A stretch of 64,000 nt of DNA from Brenneria goodwinii (GCF_002291445.1 NZ_CP014137.1:4836001-4900000), one strand, 5' to 3'; shown: positions 35,831 to 44,341, counted from the stretch's first letter. The notes: generated by a model from the letters alone, not told the origin. Translations and numbers: made by a program.

Positions 35831-36693
35831 TTATCGTCCAAGATAGAGCGACACGATCTGTAATCTTTCATGCCCCAGTTCCCGACTAATGATTTGCCGC
35901 GCTTCACGGTCGATGGTTTGTTGTTCCTGCGTCAGGTGGTTATAGCCGGGGCCACTGGCGGCGGGTGCCAGCCAGCCGGTCAGGATTTCATAGCGCATCT
36001 GGGCGTAACGATGGCGTAAACCGTGCATGCCGCTGAGTCCGGCGTTTTTGCACTGACCGTCATACAGATGCCGCTGCTGGATATAGGTTTTCTGCGCCGG
36101 GATTAGCGAACCGGCTCCCGCCAGCGCGTGGGCTTCATCCAGCACGGCCCGTTGTTCTGGTGTGGTGATGGGGACGGTACGTGCTTTACCGCCTTTGGTC
36201 CATGTGCCTTTCAATGCGATATGGTCGCCCCGGTCGGCATAGCGGGGCTGGAACAGCAGGCACTCTTTTCGGCGTAGCCCAAAGGCAGCCTGCAAACGCA
36301 AGCTCATTTTTACCTGCGGATCGCGGATACGGTCGAGCCGATCGTTCAGCGTTTGGGCTTTATTCTGATTGGTGACATGGCGCCGTTTGGGAATGCCCAA
36401 CTGGTCGTTGTCGGCGGGCAGCAGGCCCGGTTTGCCAATCTTCTCCGCCCACCAGCGCAGATGCGCCAGCCGGTTCTTTAGTGTGCCGGCGGACAAATCC
36501 TCTGATTGCCAGCGCGTCAGCAGGGTGTTGATATGCTTACCTTTAAGCGAAGTAGCGCGCATCTGGCGGAAACCGGATTCGCGCAACTGGCGGGCAATCA
36601 GCGTCAGAGACCGTTTCTGTCTGCCTGCGTGGTATGGCTACCGTCCCGGTTGCGTCGGCAAAGCTGGTTCAGCGTCCATGTCAGGTCATCCAA
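35831..36693 (-). pseudogene. Second integrase of island B, frameshifted near its N-terminus
   Basis: The main frame (36586 to 35831) encodes a phage integrase: FRQMRATSLKGKHINTLLTRW, LQAAFGLRRKECLLFQPRYAD, WTKGGKARTVPITT, GLRHRYAQMRYEI and RELGHERLQIVSLYLGR. Its N-terminus (DDLTWTLNQLCRRNRDGSHTTQADR) lies upstream in another frame, starting at a TTG at 36693. The change occurs at GACAGAAACGG near 36617. The fragment in island C has GACAGAAAACGG with one more A and stays in frame, so a one-base loss in an A-run broke this copy. Confidence 0.82.
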
Positions 36694-37259
36694 ATCAGCC
36701 TCCTCTTTGTCGGTCTTTTTGCTACAGTTAATTCGCTTGTTCTGAGAGGAAATCGGGTTAGTGTAATTGCCAACTCGCCGCATTCACTGCGACAAGATCC
36801 CCGAAGGGCTGGGGCCAGACGCTCAGAACGTCTGTTGCCTCAGATTGAGGCATCCGACTTGTTTCCTGCTGGAAAGCCGGGCGGAGGGTATTGCCTGAAA
36901 AACGTGATAAAACCTCCTTTGTTGCAGATGGATGAAAAGAAAATGCGGGCCTGCGGCCGCTACGGATAAGAGACATTGATTAAATTGGGCCAGTAATACC
37001 CTGAGAGAAAAAAGGCTCAACCCGATTAAGGGGCGACGCTGGGAATGAGCCGGAAGCGTCTGGATGGCTCCATCCTGATCGGACAGACACTCGCAGGAGC
37101 CAATGCCTTTGGGATGGCCGGATGGGTACGGCCAGCGCAGCATATACGCTGTGCCATGTTTCCGGTGTTCAGACCCGCCGGAAGGTTGTTGCTGGGGCAG
37201 TATGCCGGAGCATCGTCACGCAGGCAGCAATGAATAGGGCGTTGATTGTTACTGAGTTG
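36694..37259. other. Non-coding region of island B
   Basis: About 565 bp. The first ~85 bp (GCTACAGT...TTCTGAGAGGAAATCGGGTTAGTG) are shared with island C at 56320-56400. The rest shows no gene I can support. Confidence 0.4.
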
Positions 37260-37297
37260 CATCAAGCCGTCACTGCGGTGGCAGTGACGGCTTGATG
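37260..37297. repeat. Perfect 17-bp inverted repeat with 4-nt loop
   Basis: CATCAAGCCGTCACTGC and its exact reverse complement flank GGTG. There is no T-run. The function is unknown; it could be a hairpin RNA or an element end. Confidence 0.9.
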
Positions 37298-37439
37298 TTG
37301 GCGCAGATCGAATAAATGCTAAATGCAGGGGGGGACCGAGTTATCTGCTAACGTCGAGGGTGACGAAAGAACCGTAAGCATTGGATGTGAATCGGGCTTT
37401 GAGCATGATGTTCTTCTCAGATAGGCATAATTAGCATGT

Positions 37440-37640
37440 CAGAGATCGCTAAAAGTGAATGGTCCTGATTATTGGGATACTTACATACTGGCTCCCCCTG
37501 TCAGAATGCACTATGACTCCCCGTGGCATTTTCCGACGCCACAACGCCGCATACCAGTTTCGCTTTCATCCTTTCCGACATCGACCAACTCACCACCCGG
37601 ATAGTTGTCGCCCTGAATTGAAAAAAGGTCTAGTTGTGTA
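37440..37640 (-). pseudogene. IS3-family transposase (OrfB) fragment
   Basis: On the minus strand one frame reads VSWSMSERMKAKLVCGVV. After a shift, another reads RKMPRGVIVHSDRGSQYVS, containing the second catalytic Asp of the DDE domain. Both are adjacent pieces of IS3-type OrfB. Sequence beyond VSI diverges, so this is a short remnant. Confidence 0.7.
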
Positions 37641-37780
37641 TGCTCTTCAGAAATGGACTACCCCAGAGACCGAGAATATTCTACTAAGAGGGAATAGGTG
37701 TACAGATATATGGGGTCAACACCACAGGATCACAGACGGCAGCCCCGTTCTGACGATACCACCTATTGTCCCGAATAAAC

Positions 37781-38247
37781 ATGGCGGTGGCTGACCTGCC
37801 GACGTATGGTTATCGCCGTGTGTGGGCGCTGCTGCGACAGGGAGATCATTGACTGGGCAGCGAGCACCGGAGGCTATGACAAAGAAACGGTGCAGGATGT
37901 CATGTTAGGTGCGGTGGAAAAACGCTTCGGAAGGCAGTTGCCAACAGAGTCGCTGGAATGGCTGACGGATAACGGTTCAGCCTACAGGGCTCATGAAACG
38001 CGGGTGTTCGCCCGGTTGCTGGGACTGGAGCCTTGCACGACAGCAGTGAGAAGCCCGGAAAGCAACGGCATAGCAGAAAGCTTCGTGAAGACGATAAAAC
38101 GGGACTACATCAGCATCATGCCGAAACCGGACAGCGGTGATGAATCTGGCGGTGGCGTTCAGTCATTACAACGAACATCATCCGCATAGTGCACTGGGCT
38201 ATCGCTCACCACGGGAATATATACGCAGGAAGTTATCGCAACCGTAA
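37781..38247 (+). pseudogene. IS2-group transposase (OrfB) remnant with internal deletion
   Basis: DLPTYGYRRVWALLR runs directly, in a changed frame, into CDREIIDWAASTGGYDKETVQDVMLGAVEKRFG, WLTDNGSAYRAHETR and RSPESNGIAESFVKTIKRDYISIMPKPD. A further shift gives YNEHHPHSALGYRSPREYI, ending at 38247. These match IS2 InsD in order, with ~70 residues missing after the first block. Similar end-like sequences GATATATGGGGTCAA (near 37697) and GATATATAGGGTCAA (near 38262) lie on the two sides in direct, not inverted, orientation. Confidence 0.75.
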
Positions 38248-38456
38248 GAGAGCAAAAACGTCTGGATATATAGGGTCAAATCCACTGATGATTTTGGCGT
38301 AACACCTGTCAATCTACTAATATTAAAACCAGCTGTAACTTTAAGGAATTGCGCACGCACGCTTACTTATATTTCGATAAAACGATGTTTTTTATTGTAG
38401 CGATCTTACACTTTTATTTTGGTGATACATATAACTATATGAATAAATCGTCCGTC

Positions 38457-38621
38457 TTACTTCTTCTTTTGATTTTGCGCCTTGTTTCCTTCATCTGTTT
38501 GTTTCTCAATAAGTTTCGGCAATACAACACCATCTATCTCAATAAAAGCTAACGGAGACGGTCTAAACAATACCTTGCGTACACGTCGAAATAAGCTGTA
38601 AGTGATTTTGTTAATTTTCAT
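38457..38621 (-). CDS. Small basic hypothetical protein
   Basis: A 54-residue frame starts at an ATG preceded by a near-perfect GGAGGA (spacing 4-5 bases). It reads MKINKITYSLFRRVRKVLF..., then LAFIEIDGVVLPKLI, and ends in a Lys/Gln-rich tail. It has a basic N-terminus and AT-rich codons like the cluster next to it. It is divergent from the 39042 operon. No family is recognised. The strong ribosome site is the main support; it could also be a leader peptide or the stub of a truncated gene. Confidence 0.4.
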   Translation of the reverse strand: MKINKITYSLFRRVRKVLFRPSPLAFIEIDGVVLPKLIEKQTDEGNKAQNQKKK

Positions 38622-39041
38622 GTAGTCCTCCATTAATTTGGTTTAATCATTAACAAATTCGCTGCGTGATGGTGAACTGACGACAGGCAACCAACTAAAA
38701 ATCTTTATTTTCTAACTTGTATAAATATTAATAAAAATAAAAAAATTTCAAGCACAATAAATGCGTGTTGATATAACTATCTGTATTTAAAGGTAATGTT
38801 TTACTTATGTTACGACTATTTGATGATTTGCATTACAAAATACAATGGATGATGTAGCTAATATTGTTATTTTAAATTTACTCACATTCATTGTGACTAA
38901 ATATCGATTGATATATTTAGTCTTATCCTTACTATACTATAGGAGATGGTCGATGTAGGTTTTCTTGCAATTACTTAATTTAATAGTGAGATTTTTATAA
39001 ACTTTTGATTTTATCAAATTATTTATTGAGAGAGAATAAGC
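38622..39041. other. Promoter region of the first metabolic operon
   Basis: About 420 bp, very AT-rich, no further coding frame. It probably contains the promoter for the 39042-44341 genes. No specific operator can be called. Confidence 0.4.
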
Positions 39042-39809
39042 ATGAATGTGGCCATCCAAATAATTGAGAGAGGCATTAATTTTGCTGCAAAAGCGGGATG
39101 GCCTTCTGAAATATTAAATTTTGGCACAAAAAGCTGTCATTTGAAGGTGTCAGATCGTCATATAGTACTCCAATTAGACAAGCCGGCTGATGAAGTGCCT
39201 CAAACTGAAGATGTACATATTTTATACTTGCCGCCTTCATGGAGGATTGCTTTTGAGTTTTTTCAATCAACATTGGCGTGTGTATCCGGCCATGCAACAA
39301 TTCTGGCCCCCGTCGGCGGGTATAAGTCGCTACTGGAAATCGGTGCAATAGATGCAGTCGTTTTATCTCCGAGTAAAACATTTGATAGCAGTAACTGGAC
39401 ATTTTCTTTCGCATCGATTGGGCACACGCGATGCTGGATCATCAATCTTATTGCTCAATGCCCGACCATCCTTGATGAGAGAACTATGCTCAATACATTG
39501 GCCTCATCTGATCGACTAGTAATCCCCGCTAAGTGGTTAGGAATCCGAGATACAGCGACACTTTGTGAATTTGCACGCGATATGGGATGGGCAGATGCGT
39601 CCTATCCCTATGTCGTGGTACTAAATGAAACATTTTGCAGAAATAACAGTAATTCACAAGTCAATGTATGGTTGGCTGTTACTGATGCCGTAGTTTCTAT
39701 GCAACTCGCGGAGCAGATCGGAGCCATAGTTTCTCCCACACTGCCACAGTCTCAGCGGTTTATACAACTCAACCAGGCTCTAAATTCAGGCTTACGAGGT
39801 CGATTATGA
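39042..39809 (+). CDS. Unrecognised cytoplasmic protein, first gene of the phosphonate-associated operon
   Basis: A 255-residue soluble protein with no signal peptide or membrane helix and no motif I can place. Notable segments are DVHILYLPPSWRIAFEFFQSTLACVSGHATILAPVGGYKSLLEIGAIDAVVLSP and PAKWLGIRDTATLCEFARDMGW. It overlaps the GAPDH-like gene by four bases (ATGA), so the two are translationally coupled and may form a complex or catalyse adjacent steps. Because type II GAPDH in the reductive direction needs an activated acyl substrate, an activating or accessory role is conceivable. That is only inference from position. GAGAGA lies upstream of the ATG. Confidence 0.75.
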   Translation: MNVAIQIIERGINFAAKAGWPSEILNFGTKSCHLKVSDRHIVLQLDKPADEVPQTEDVHILYLPPSWRIAFEFFQSTLACVSGHATILAPVGGYKSLLEIGAIDAVVLSPSKTFDSSNWTFSFASIGHTRCWIINLIAQCPTILDERTMLNTLASSDRLVIPAKWLGIRDTATLCEFARDMGWADASYPYVVVLNETFCRNNSNSQVNVWLAVTDAVVSMQLAEQIGAIVSPTLPQSQRFIQLNQALNSGLRGRL

Positions 39810-40822
39810 GAACAGACTTAATCAGCTCGTCTCCCTCATTGAGGATTGCTTTGGTAGGATTAGGAACAATCGGAAAAAGGTTAGTGGATGTTGTATCTCA
39901 TATACCCGAATTTTCAGTGTCTGGTATCGCTGTTAGAAGTATATCGCCAGCGCTATCCCCGATGGTAGAGTCCGGAATCCCTATCTATTCGAGTACAAAT
40001 GATTGTATATTTCCGGCTCAAATCCCCTGCGCTGGCAAATTAAGCGATCTACTTGAGAAAAGTGATTTTGTTCTTGACTGTACCTCAAGAGGAAATGGTG
40101 CCAAGCTCCAACAATGGTATGAACACGCAAATGTTAGAGTTATTTATCAAGGAGGAGAGTCCTCATCTTTAGCATCAGTTAACTACTGTTCAGGTATTGG
40201 CTTTAAAGAAGCTATATCCGCTCCATCTGTACGAGTCATGAGTTGCAATTCAACCGGTTTAATCCGAATAGCTCAAGCTCTAGATCGCTTAGGTACTGTA
40301 GAAACAATTAGAGCTGTATTAACTAGATCTGCTACTGACCCTGATAAGTATATGAAAGGGCAACCTAACGCCATAATATCCACATTTGGTGAATCACACC
40401 ATGGCCAAGATATCAGAGTTATTTGGCCGAATTTAAATATCATTACACTCGCTTCCTATGCTCCTGTAAACTGTGGACACCTTGTCACTCTTTTCGCTAA
40501 ATTTAGTGAGCCGATATCTTTAGATATAGCCATATCTACGCTTGAAAAAATGCCAAGAGTACGAGTCATTGATGGTTCTGGTTCACTCTTGGAATTACGT
40601 CGCATCAATAAATCCTCAACACGCTGTGATTGCAGCGATGTTGTGATCTGGCGCAAAGGCATCCATATTATTGGAAACGAAGTTCTTTTATCTGCTGGCA
40701 TTCATATGGAGTCGATAGTTATCCCTGAAACTCTTGATGTTCTCTTTGCGATGAGCGGTCTCGAAAAAAAAATTGACCAAGCTAGGCATCGAACCGATCT
40801 GGCAATTTCTAACTATCTGTGA
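39806..40822 (+). CDS. Type II (archaeal-type) glyceraldehyde-3-phosphate dehydrogenase homologue
   Basis: The 338-residue protein has an N-terminal Rossmann motif (RIALVGLGTIGKRLVDVV). The type II active-site signature SCNSTGLIR has Cys147 as the nucleophile (archaeal enzymes have SCNTTGLCR). It is followed by NAIISTFGESHHGQDIRVIWPNLNI, in which the HHG-D element (His198/His199) is also typical of type II. The family converts glyceraldehyde-3-phosphate to 1,3-bisphosphoglycerate reversibly with NAD(P). It is unrelated in active-site sequence to the bacterial GapA (SCTTNCLAP). In this operon a role on a phosphonate analogue, or as an inhibitor-insensitive GAPDH, is inferred. It overlaps the gene before it by 4 bp. 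Confidence 0.85.
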   Translation: MRTDLISSSPSLRIALVGLGTIGKRLVDVVSHIPEFSVSGIAVRSISPALSPMVESGIPIYSSTNDCIFPAQIPCAGKLSDLLEKSDFVLDCTSRGNGAKLQQWYEHANVRVIYQGGESSSLASVNYCSGIGFKEAISAPSVRVMSCNSTGLIRIAQALDRLGTVETIRAVLTRSATDPDKYMKGQPNAIISTFGESHHGQDIRVIWPNLNIITLASYAPVNCGHLVTLFAKFSEPISLDIAISTLEKMPRVRVIDGSGSLLELRRINKSSTRCDCSDVVIWRKGIHIIGNEVLLSAGIHMESIVIPETLDVLFAMSGLEKKIDQARHRTDLAISNYL

Positions 40823-40836
40823 TTATAGGAGTAACT

Positions 40837-41784
40837 ATGCTTATTGCGTTAAGCGGACAATATAACTCCAGTTTGCAAACTAGACTTTCCGAAAAATTTT
40901 CGACAATAGATATTTCTACTGCTTTGGACACAAAATATGCCTCAGAAGTATCATTACTTGTAACACGTGGTGCATTGCATGTTGATCGAAATCTTTTGCA
41001 GAAACTGCCTAATCTAAAAAAAATAATTAAAGCAGGAGCTGGACTTGATACTATCGATCTTTCCGCGGCAAAAAAACGTGGCATCGAGGTAGTGGCAACT
41101 GGTGGTTCTACAGAAAGTGTTGCAGAGCTGGCTTTGGCGTTACTCTTTTCATGCCTACGCAATATCCCCATACTTAATGACGCTGTGCGCAGGGGAGATT
41201 GGGGACTGAAAAATGATTACATTGCGAGTTCTTTAGACTCGCGACGCATTGGAATTATTGGATTTGGGCGAATCGGTCAGGCCTTTTCAATAATGGTTCG
41301 TTCTCTTAACGCACCTGTTTTTGCCTGGGATCACTCCATTCAAAAAGAATCAAAAATTAATATTATGAGTAAGTTCAATATATCACCATGCACATCTTTA
41401 ATTGAGCTTCTTCAGAAGTGCAATGTAATCTCTGTCCATTTACCATTGGGGAAAACAACCCGTTCACTAATTGGACTTAAGGAATTTTCTTCAATGCAAC
41501 ATGGAACCATTCTAATAAACACAGCGCGGGCTGCCATTGTAGAAAAGGATGCCCTGATTAATGCGCTTAGTAATGGTACATTGGATTCGGCAGGGTTGGA
41601 TGTTCATTACAATGAGGGTGGAGAAGCCGAAAATGAATCCCTATTTTCTTTAAAAAATGTGGTGCTCACCCCACATGTTGGGGCTCAAAGCTATCAGTCA
41701 CAGCAGGCTATCGCAGAAAGGATTTTGTCAGAAGTTACTAAATTCGCATCAATATATCCATATCCTTGTAACAAAAAATCATAG
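40837..41784 (+). CDS. D-isomer-specific 2-hydroxyacid dehydrogenase (phosphoglycerate dehydrogenase-like)
   Basis: The ~315-residue NAD(P)-dependent enzyme interconverts 2-oxoacids and D-2-hydroxyacids. Visible are the substrate-loop LLVTRGALHVD and KAGAGLDTIDL. The Rossmann motif is IGIIGFGRIGQ (Gly142-Gly147), the catalytic Arg is in NTARAAIVEKDAL (Arg231) and the catalytic His in LTPHVGAQS (His280). The usual LDVFExEP acidic segment is altered to LDVHYNEGGEAENE. The ATG at 40837 is used because GGAG lies seven bases upstream. It lies 14 bp after the GAPDH-like gene. If the cluster makes 2-oxo-4-phosphonobutyrate, this enzyme is the obvious candidate to reduce it. Confidence 0.85.
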   Translation: MLIALSGQYNSSLQTRLSEKFSTIDISTALDTKYASEVSLLVTRGALHVDRNLLQKLPNLKKIIKAGAGLDTIDLSAAKKRGIEVVATGGSTESVAELALALLFSCLRNIPILNDAVRRGDWGLKNDYIASSLDSRRIGIIGFGRIGQAFSIMVRSLNAPVFAWDHSIQKESKINIMSKFNISPCTSLIELLQKCNVISVHLPLGKTTRSLIGLKEFSSMQHGTILINTARAAIVEKDALINALSNGTLDSAGLDVHYNEGGEAENESLFSLKNVVLTPHVGAQSYQSQQAIAERILSEVTKFASIYPYPCNKKS

Positions 41785-41845
41785 AAATAAAATCGAAAAC
41801 ATTCATTATTGAACAGATTTTTTTACTATTAAGGAGATTATCGTT

Positions 41846-42601
41846 ATGACCCAATCCATTCGTCCACTTATTGCCGGAAACTGGAAAATGAATGGACTGA
41901 AATCTTCGTTAGAAGAATTACAAAATATTGTTGAAGCCTTTCCTGAAGTAGATAATATCGAATCATTAATTTGTTTACCGGCCACCCTGATTTCGCTCGC
42001 ATCAGAGATTACAAGAGACACCCCAATACAAATAGGAGCACAGGATTGCGCGATCGAAAAATTTGGTGCTCATACCGGCGATATCTCTGCCGAAATGCTT
42101 AAAGATGCAGGAGCCAGCTACGTTATAGTGGGCCATTCAGAACGAAGAATAGACCACGGTGAGGCTAATAGCTTGATACATGCTAAAGCCAAAGCTGCCT
42201 GGCGAGGAGGATTAATCCCTATTATCTGCATTGGGGAAACACTCGCGGAGAGCAAAAAAGGAAGCACATTTGAAGTTCTTGCAAACCAAATTGAACAATC
42301 ATTACCATCTGAAGCATCACCACTAAATACCGTAATTGCTTATGAACCGATTTGGGCTATTGGTACCGGAACAATACCAAAAGAGCAGGATGTTGCTATC
42401 ATCCATTCATATATCCGTAGCTGCTTATCAGAAAAACTTGGTACAAAAGCGAACCAATTACGTATCATCTATGGTGGTTCAGTAACTCCGCTTAATGTTG
42501 TGAAATTTCTTAACACGACGAATGTTAATGGGGGGCTTGTAGGCCGAGCAGCCATGAAATCCGAAGATTATTTAGCTCTTTTAAATAATGCATTAAGCTA
42601 A
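41846..42601 (+). CDS. Triosephosphate isomerase paralogue
   Basis: The 251-residue TIM is complete, with all catalytic parts: GNWKMN (Lys14), VGHSERR (His97), AYEPIWAIGTG (Glu167) and the phosphate-gripping YGGSV and GLVGRAA. It interconverts dihydroxyacetone phosphate and glyceraldehyde-3-phosphate. It is AT-rich and resembles the group found in catabolic islands rather than a housekeeping TpiA. A dedicated copy between a 2-hydroxyacid dehydrogenase and an exporter suggests action on an analogue of triose phosphate, or target duplication. AAGGAG precedes the ATG. Confidence 0.9.
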   Translation: MTQSIRPLIAGNWKMNGLKSSLEELQNIVEAFPEVDNIESLICLPATLISLASEITRDTPIQIGAQDCAIEKFGAHTGDISAEMLKDAGASYVIVGHSERRIDHGEANSLIHAKAKAAWRGGLIPIICIGETLAESKKGSTFEVLANQIEQSLPSEASPLNTVIAYEPIWAIGTGTIPKEQDVAIIHSYIRSCLSEKLGTKANQLRIIYGGSVTPLNVVKFLNTTNVNGGLVGRAAMKSEDYLALLNNALS

Positions 42602-42643
42602 GTTTAACTCCTTGTGAGAGATAATTATGAGGATGTTTGAAAT

Positions 42644-43483
42644 ATGAGTCTGCAAATAACAATGATTGTTCTGCTTGCAGCAATACTTAATGCTAGTTGG
42701 AATGCATTAGTCAAAGTTAGTGGTGATAAAATTGCCGTTATGGCAGTAATAACTCTATTGGGAAGTCTTTTTTCTACTTTTGTTTTACCATTTGTCCAGC
42801 TTCCAGCCCCTGACAGTTGGCCTCTCCTTACTCTTGCTATATTACTCCATACAACTTACCATTTTTGTTTACCGATAGCTTATAATTATGGTGATTTTGG
42901 GCAGGTTTATCCTATAGCACGCGGAGTCGCTCCGCTACTAGTGACTATCGGTTCCGTATTATTTGCTGGAGAAATACTTAATGGAGCACATCTTATAGGG
43001 GTTGTCGCATTAGCTTTCGGTATTATCATTCTTACATGGGCAAAAAAAAACGGTCAGGCCCAAAACCCTCGCTCCTTATTGTTCGCAATCGGAACTGGTA
43101 TTTTCATTGCTTCCTACACGCTTGTCGATGGTATAGGTGCACGGCAATCAGGTTCAGCGCTAGGTTTCGCGGTCTGTTTGACAATAGGTAATGGTTTGCT
43201 TACCTTCCTTATTGCATTAATTGTAAAATACAAAGAAATTGTATTGGTGCTTCGTTCAAATTTTAAGTCTTCTTCAGTTGCGGGGGTGATGCAGGTCGGC
43301 GCTTATTGGATTGTTATTTGGGCAATGACACAAGCACCTCTAAGCATTGTATCCGCTTTACGTGAAACAAGCGTACTTTTTGCCGTTATTATTTCAACGT
43401 TTATTTTAAAAGAAGGCTTTGGTTTACTGCGTTTTATTTCTGCGGCATTAATCGTTTTTGGTATTTTTCTTAACATACGCTAG
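42644..43483 (+). CDS. DMT-superfamily (EamA) transporter
   Basis: The 279-residue inner-membrane protein has about ten hydrophobic helices in two halves (e.g. MIVLLAAILNASWNALVK, GVVALAFGIIILTWAK, LLRFISAALIVFGIFLNIR) and an EamA-type QVYPIARGVAPLLV segment. Members export or import small metabolites, and many act as exporters. Within this operon, efflux of the product is the natural guess. The direction and substrate cannot be read from sequence. Confidence 0.85.
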   Translation: MSLQITMIVLLAAILNASWNALVKVSGDKIAVMAVITLLGSLFSTFVLPFVQLPAPDSWPLLTLAILLHTTYHFCLPIAYNYGDFGQVYPIARGVAPLLVTIGSVLFAGEILNGAHLIGVVALAFGIIILTWAKKNGQAQNPRSLLFAIGTGIFIASYTLVDGIGARQSGSALGFAVCLTIGNGLLTFLIALIVKYKEIVLVLRSNFKSSSVAGVMQVGAYWIVIWAMTQAPLSIVSALRETSVLFAVIISTFILKEGFGLLRFISAALIVFGIFLNIR

Positions 43484-43576
43484 CCGTAGTGATTAACATT
43501 TAATCTTTTGTACAGTTTGTTTGCTTTTGATTTCATTATTATATTAACGCTGTCATAAGTAGATAGAGAGGTTTAC

Positions 43577-44341
43577 ATGAATCTTTTCGATCTCACTGGT
43601 CGTGTTGCGGTAGTAACTGGTGGAAACGGTGGCATCGGTCTTGGTATTGCCTTGGGTCTAGCCCAATCGGGAGCCACTGTTGTCATCGCTGGGCGCCAAA
43701 AGGATAAAAATAATAAAGCAGTCGCGATTCTTGCAAAAAACGGTGGAAATGCAATAGCAATTCAACTGGATATTAGCAATGAAAGAGCGTGTGAAATTAT
43801 GTTCGAAACAATTGCTAATAAACTTGGTCATATTGATATTGTTGTTAACAATGCTGGTATTACCATACGTAAACCCCCCGAGACGTATACCCTTGAAGAA
43901 TGGTACCAGGTTATAGATATTAATCTTACCGGTGCATTTCTATGTTCCAAACTCGCCTATCCGCACATGCTAAAATCTGGAGGGGGTAAAATTATTAATA
44001 TTGGCTCAATGCTATCGATTTTCGGCATGCCACTTAGTGTTCCATATGGCGCTAGCAAAGGTGGAATTGTACAAATGGGCCGCTCGCTTGCAACGGCTTG
44101 GGCAAAAGACAACATACAAGTAAATTCAATTCTCCCTGGCTGGATAGAAACCGATATGGCAAAATCGTCGCGCGTTCAGGTAAAGGGATTGCATGAACAC
44201 GTGCTTGATAGAACACCTGCTCATCGTTGGGGCATGCCGAGTGATTTGGCTGGTGCAGCAGTTTTTTTGGCAAGCAAGGCATCCGATTTTATTACAGGCA
44301 CAGTTATTCCTGTCGATGGTGGGTACTCAATCAGTGGCTAA
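43577..44341 (+). CDS. Short-chain dehydrogenase/reductase
   Basis: The 254-residue classical SDR has the cofactor motif TGGNGGIG (14-21), NNAG (91-94) and the catalytic Ser144, Tyr157 and Lys161 (YGASKGG). Asn116 and the C-terminal GTVIPVDGGYS are present. Similarity is greatest to the gluconate/KduD-type group. GRQ after beta-2 (residues 39-41) suggests an Arg that could favour NADP. Its substrate is unknown. In the proposed pathway it would reduce a carbonyl of the triose-like phosphonate. AGAGAGG lies upstream of the ATG. Confidence 0.88.
   Translation: MNLFDLTGRVAVVTGGNGGIGLGIALGLAQSGATVVIAGRQKDKNNKAVAILAKNGGNAIAIQLDISNERACEIMFETIANKLGHIDIVVNNAGITIRKPPETYTLEEWYQVIDINLTGAFLCSKLAYPHMLKSGGGKIINIGSMLSIFGMPLSVPYGASKGGIVQMGRSLATAWAKDNIQVNSILPGWIETDMAKSSRVQVKGLHEHVLDRTPAHRWGMPSDLAGAAVFLASKASDFITGTVIPVDGGYSISG

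Noticed and set aside
38349..38552. 67-codon plus-strand frame in AT-rich DNA
   Set aside because: No ribosome site and composition like random AT-rich sequence. It overlaps a shorter minus-strand frame with a much better ribosome site.
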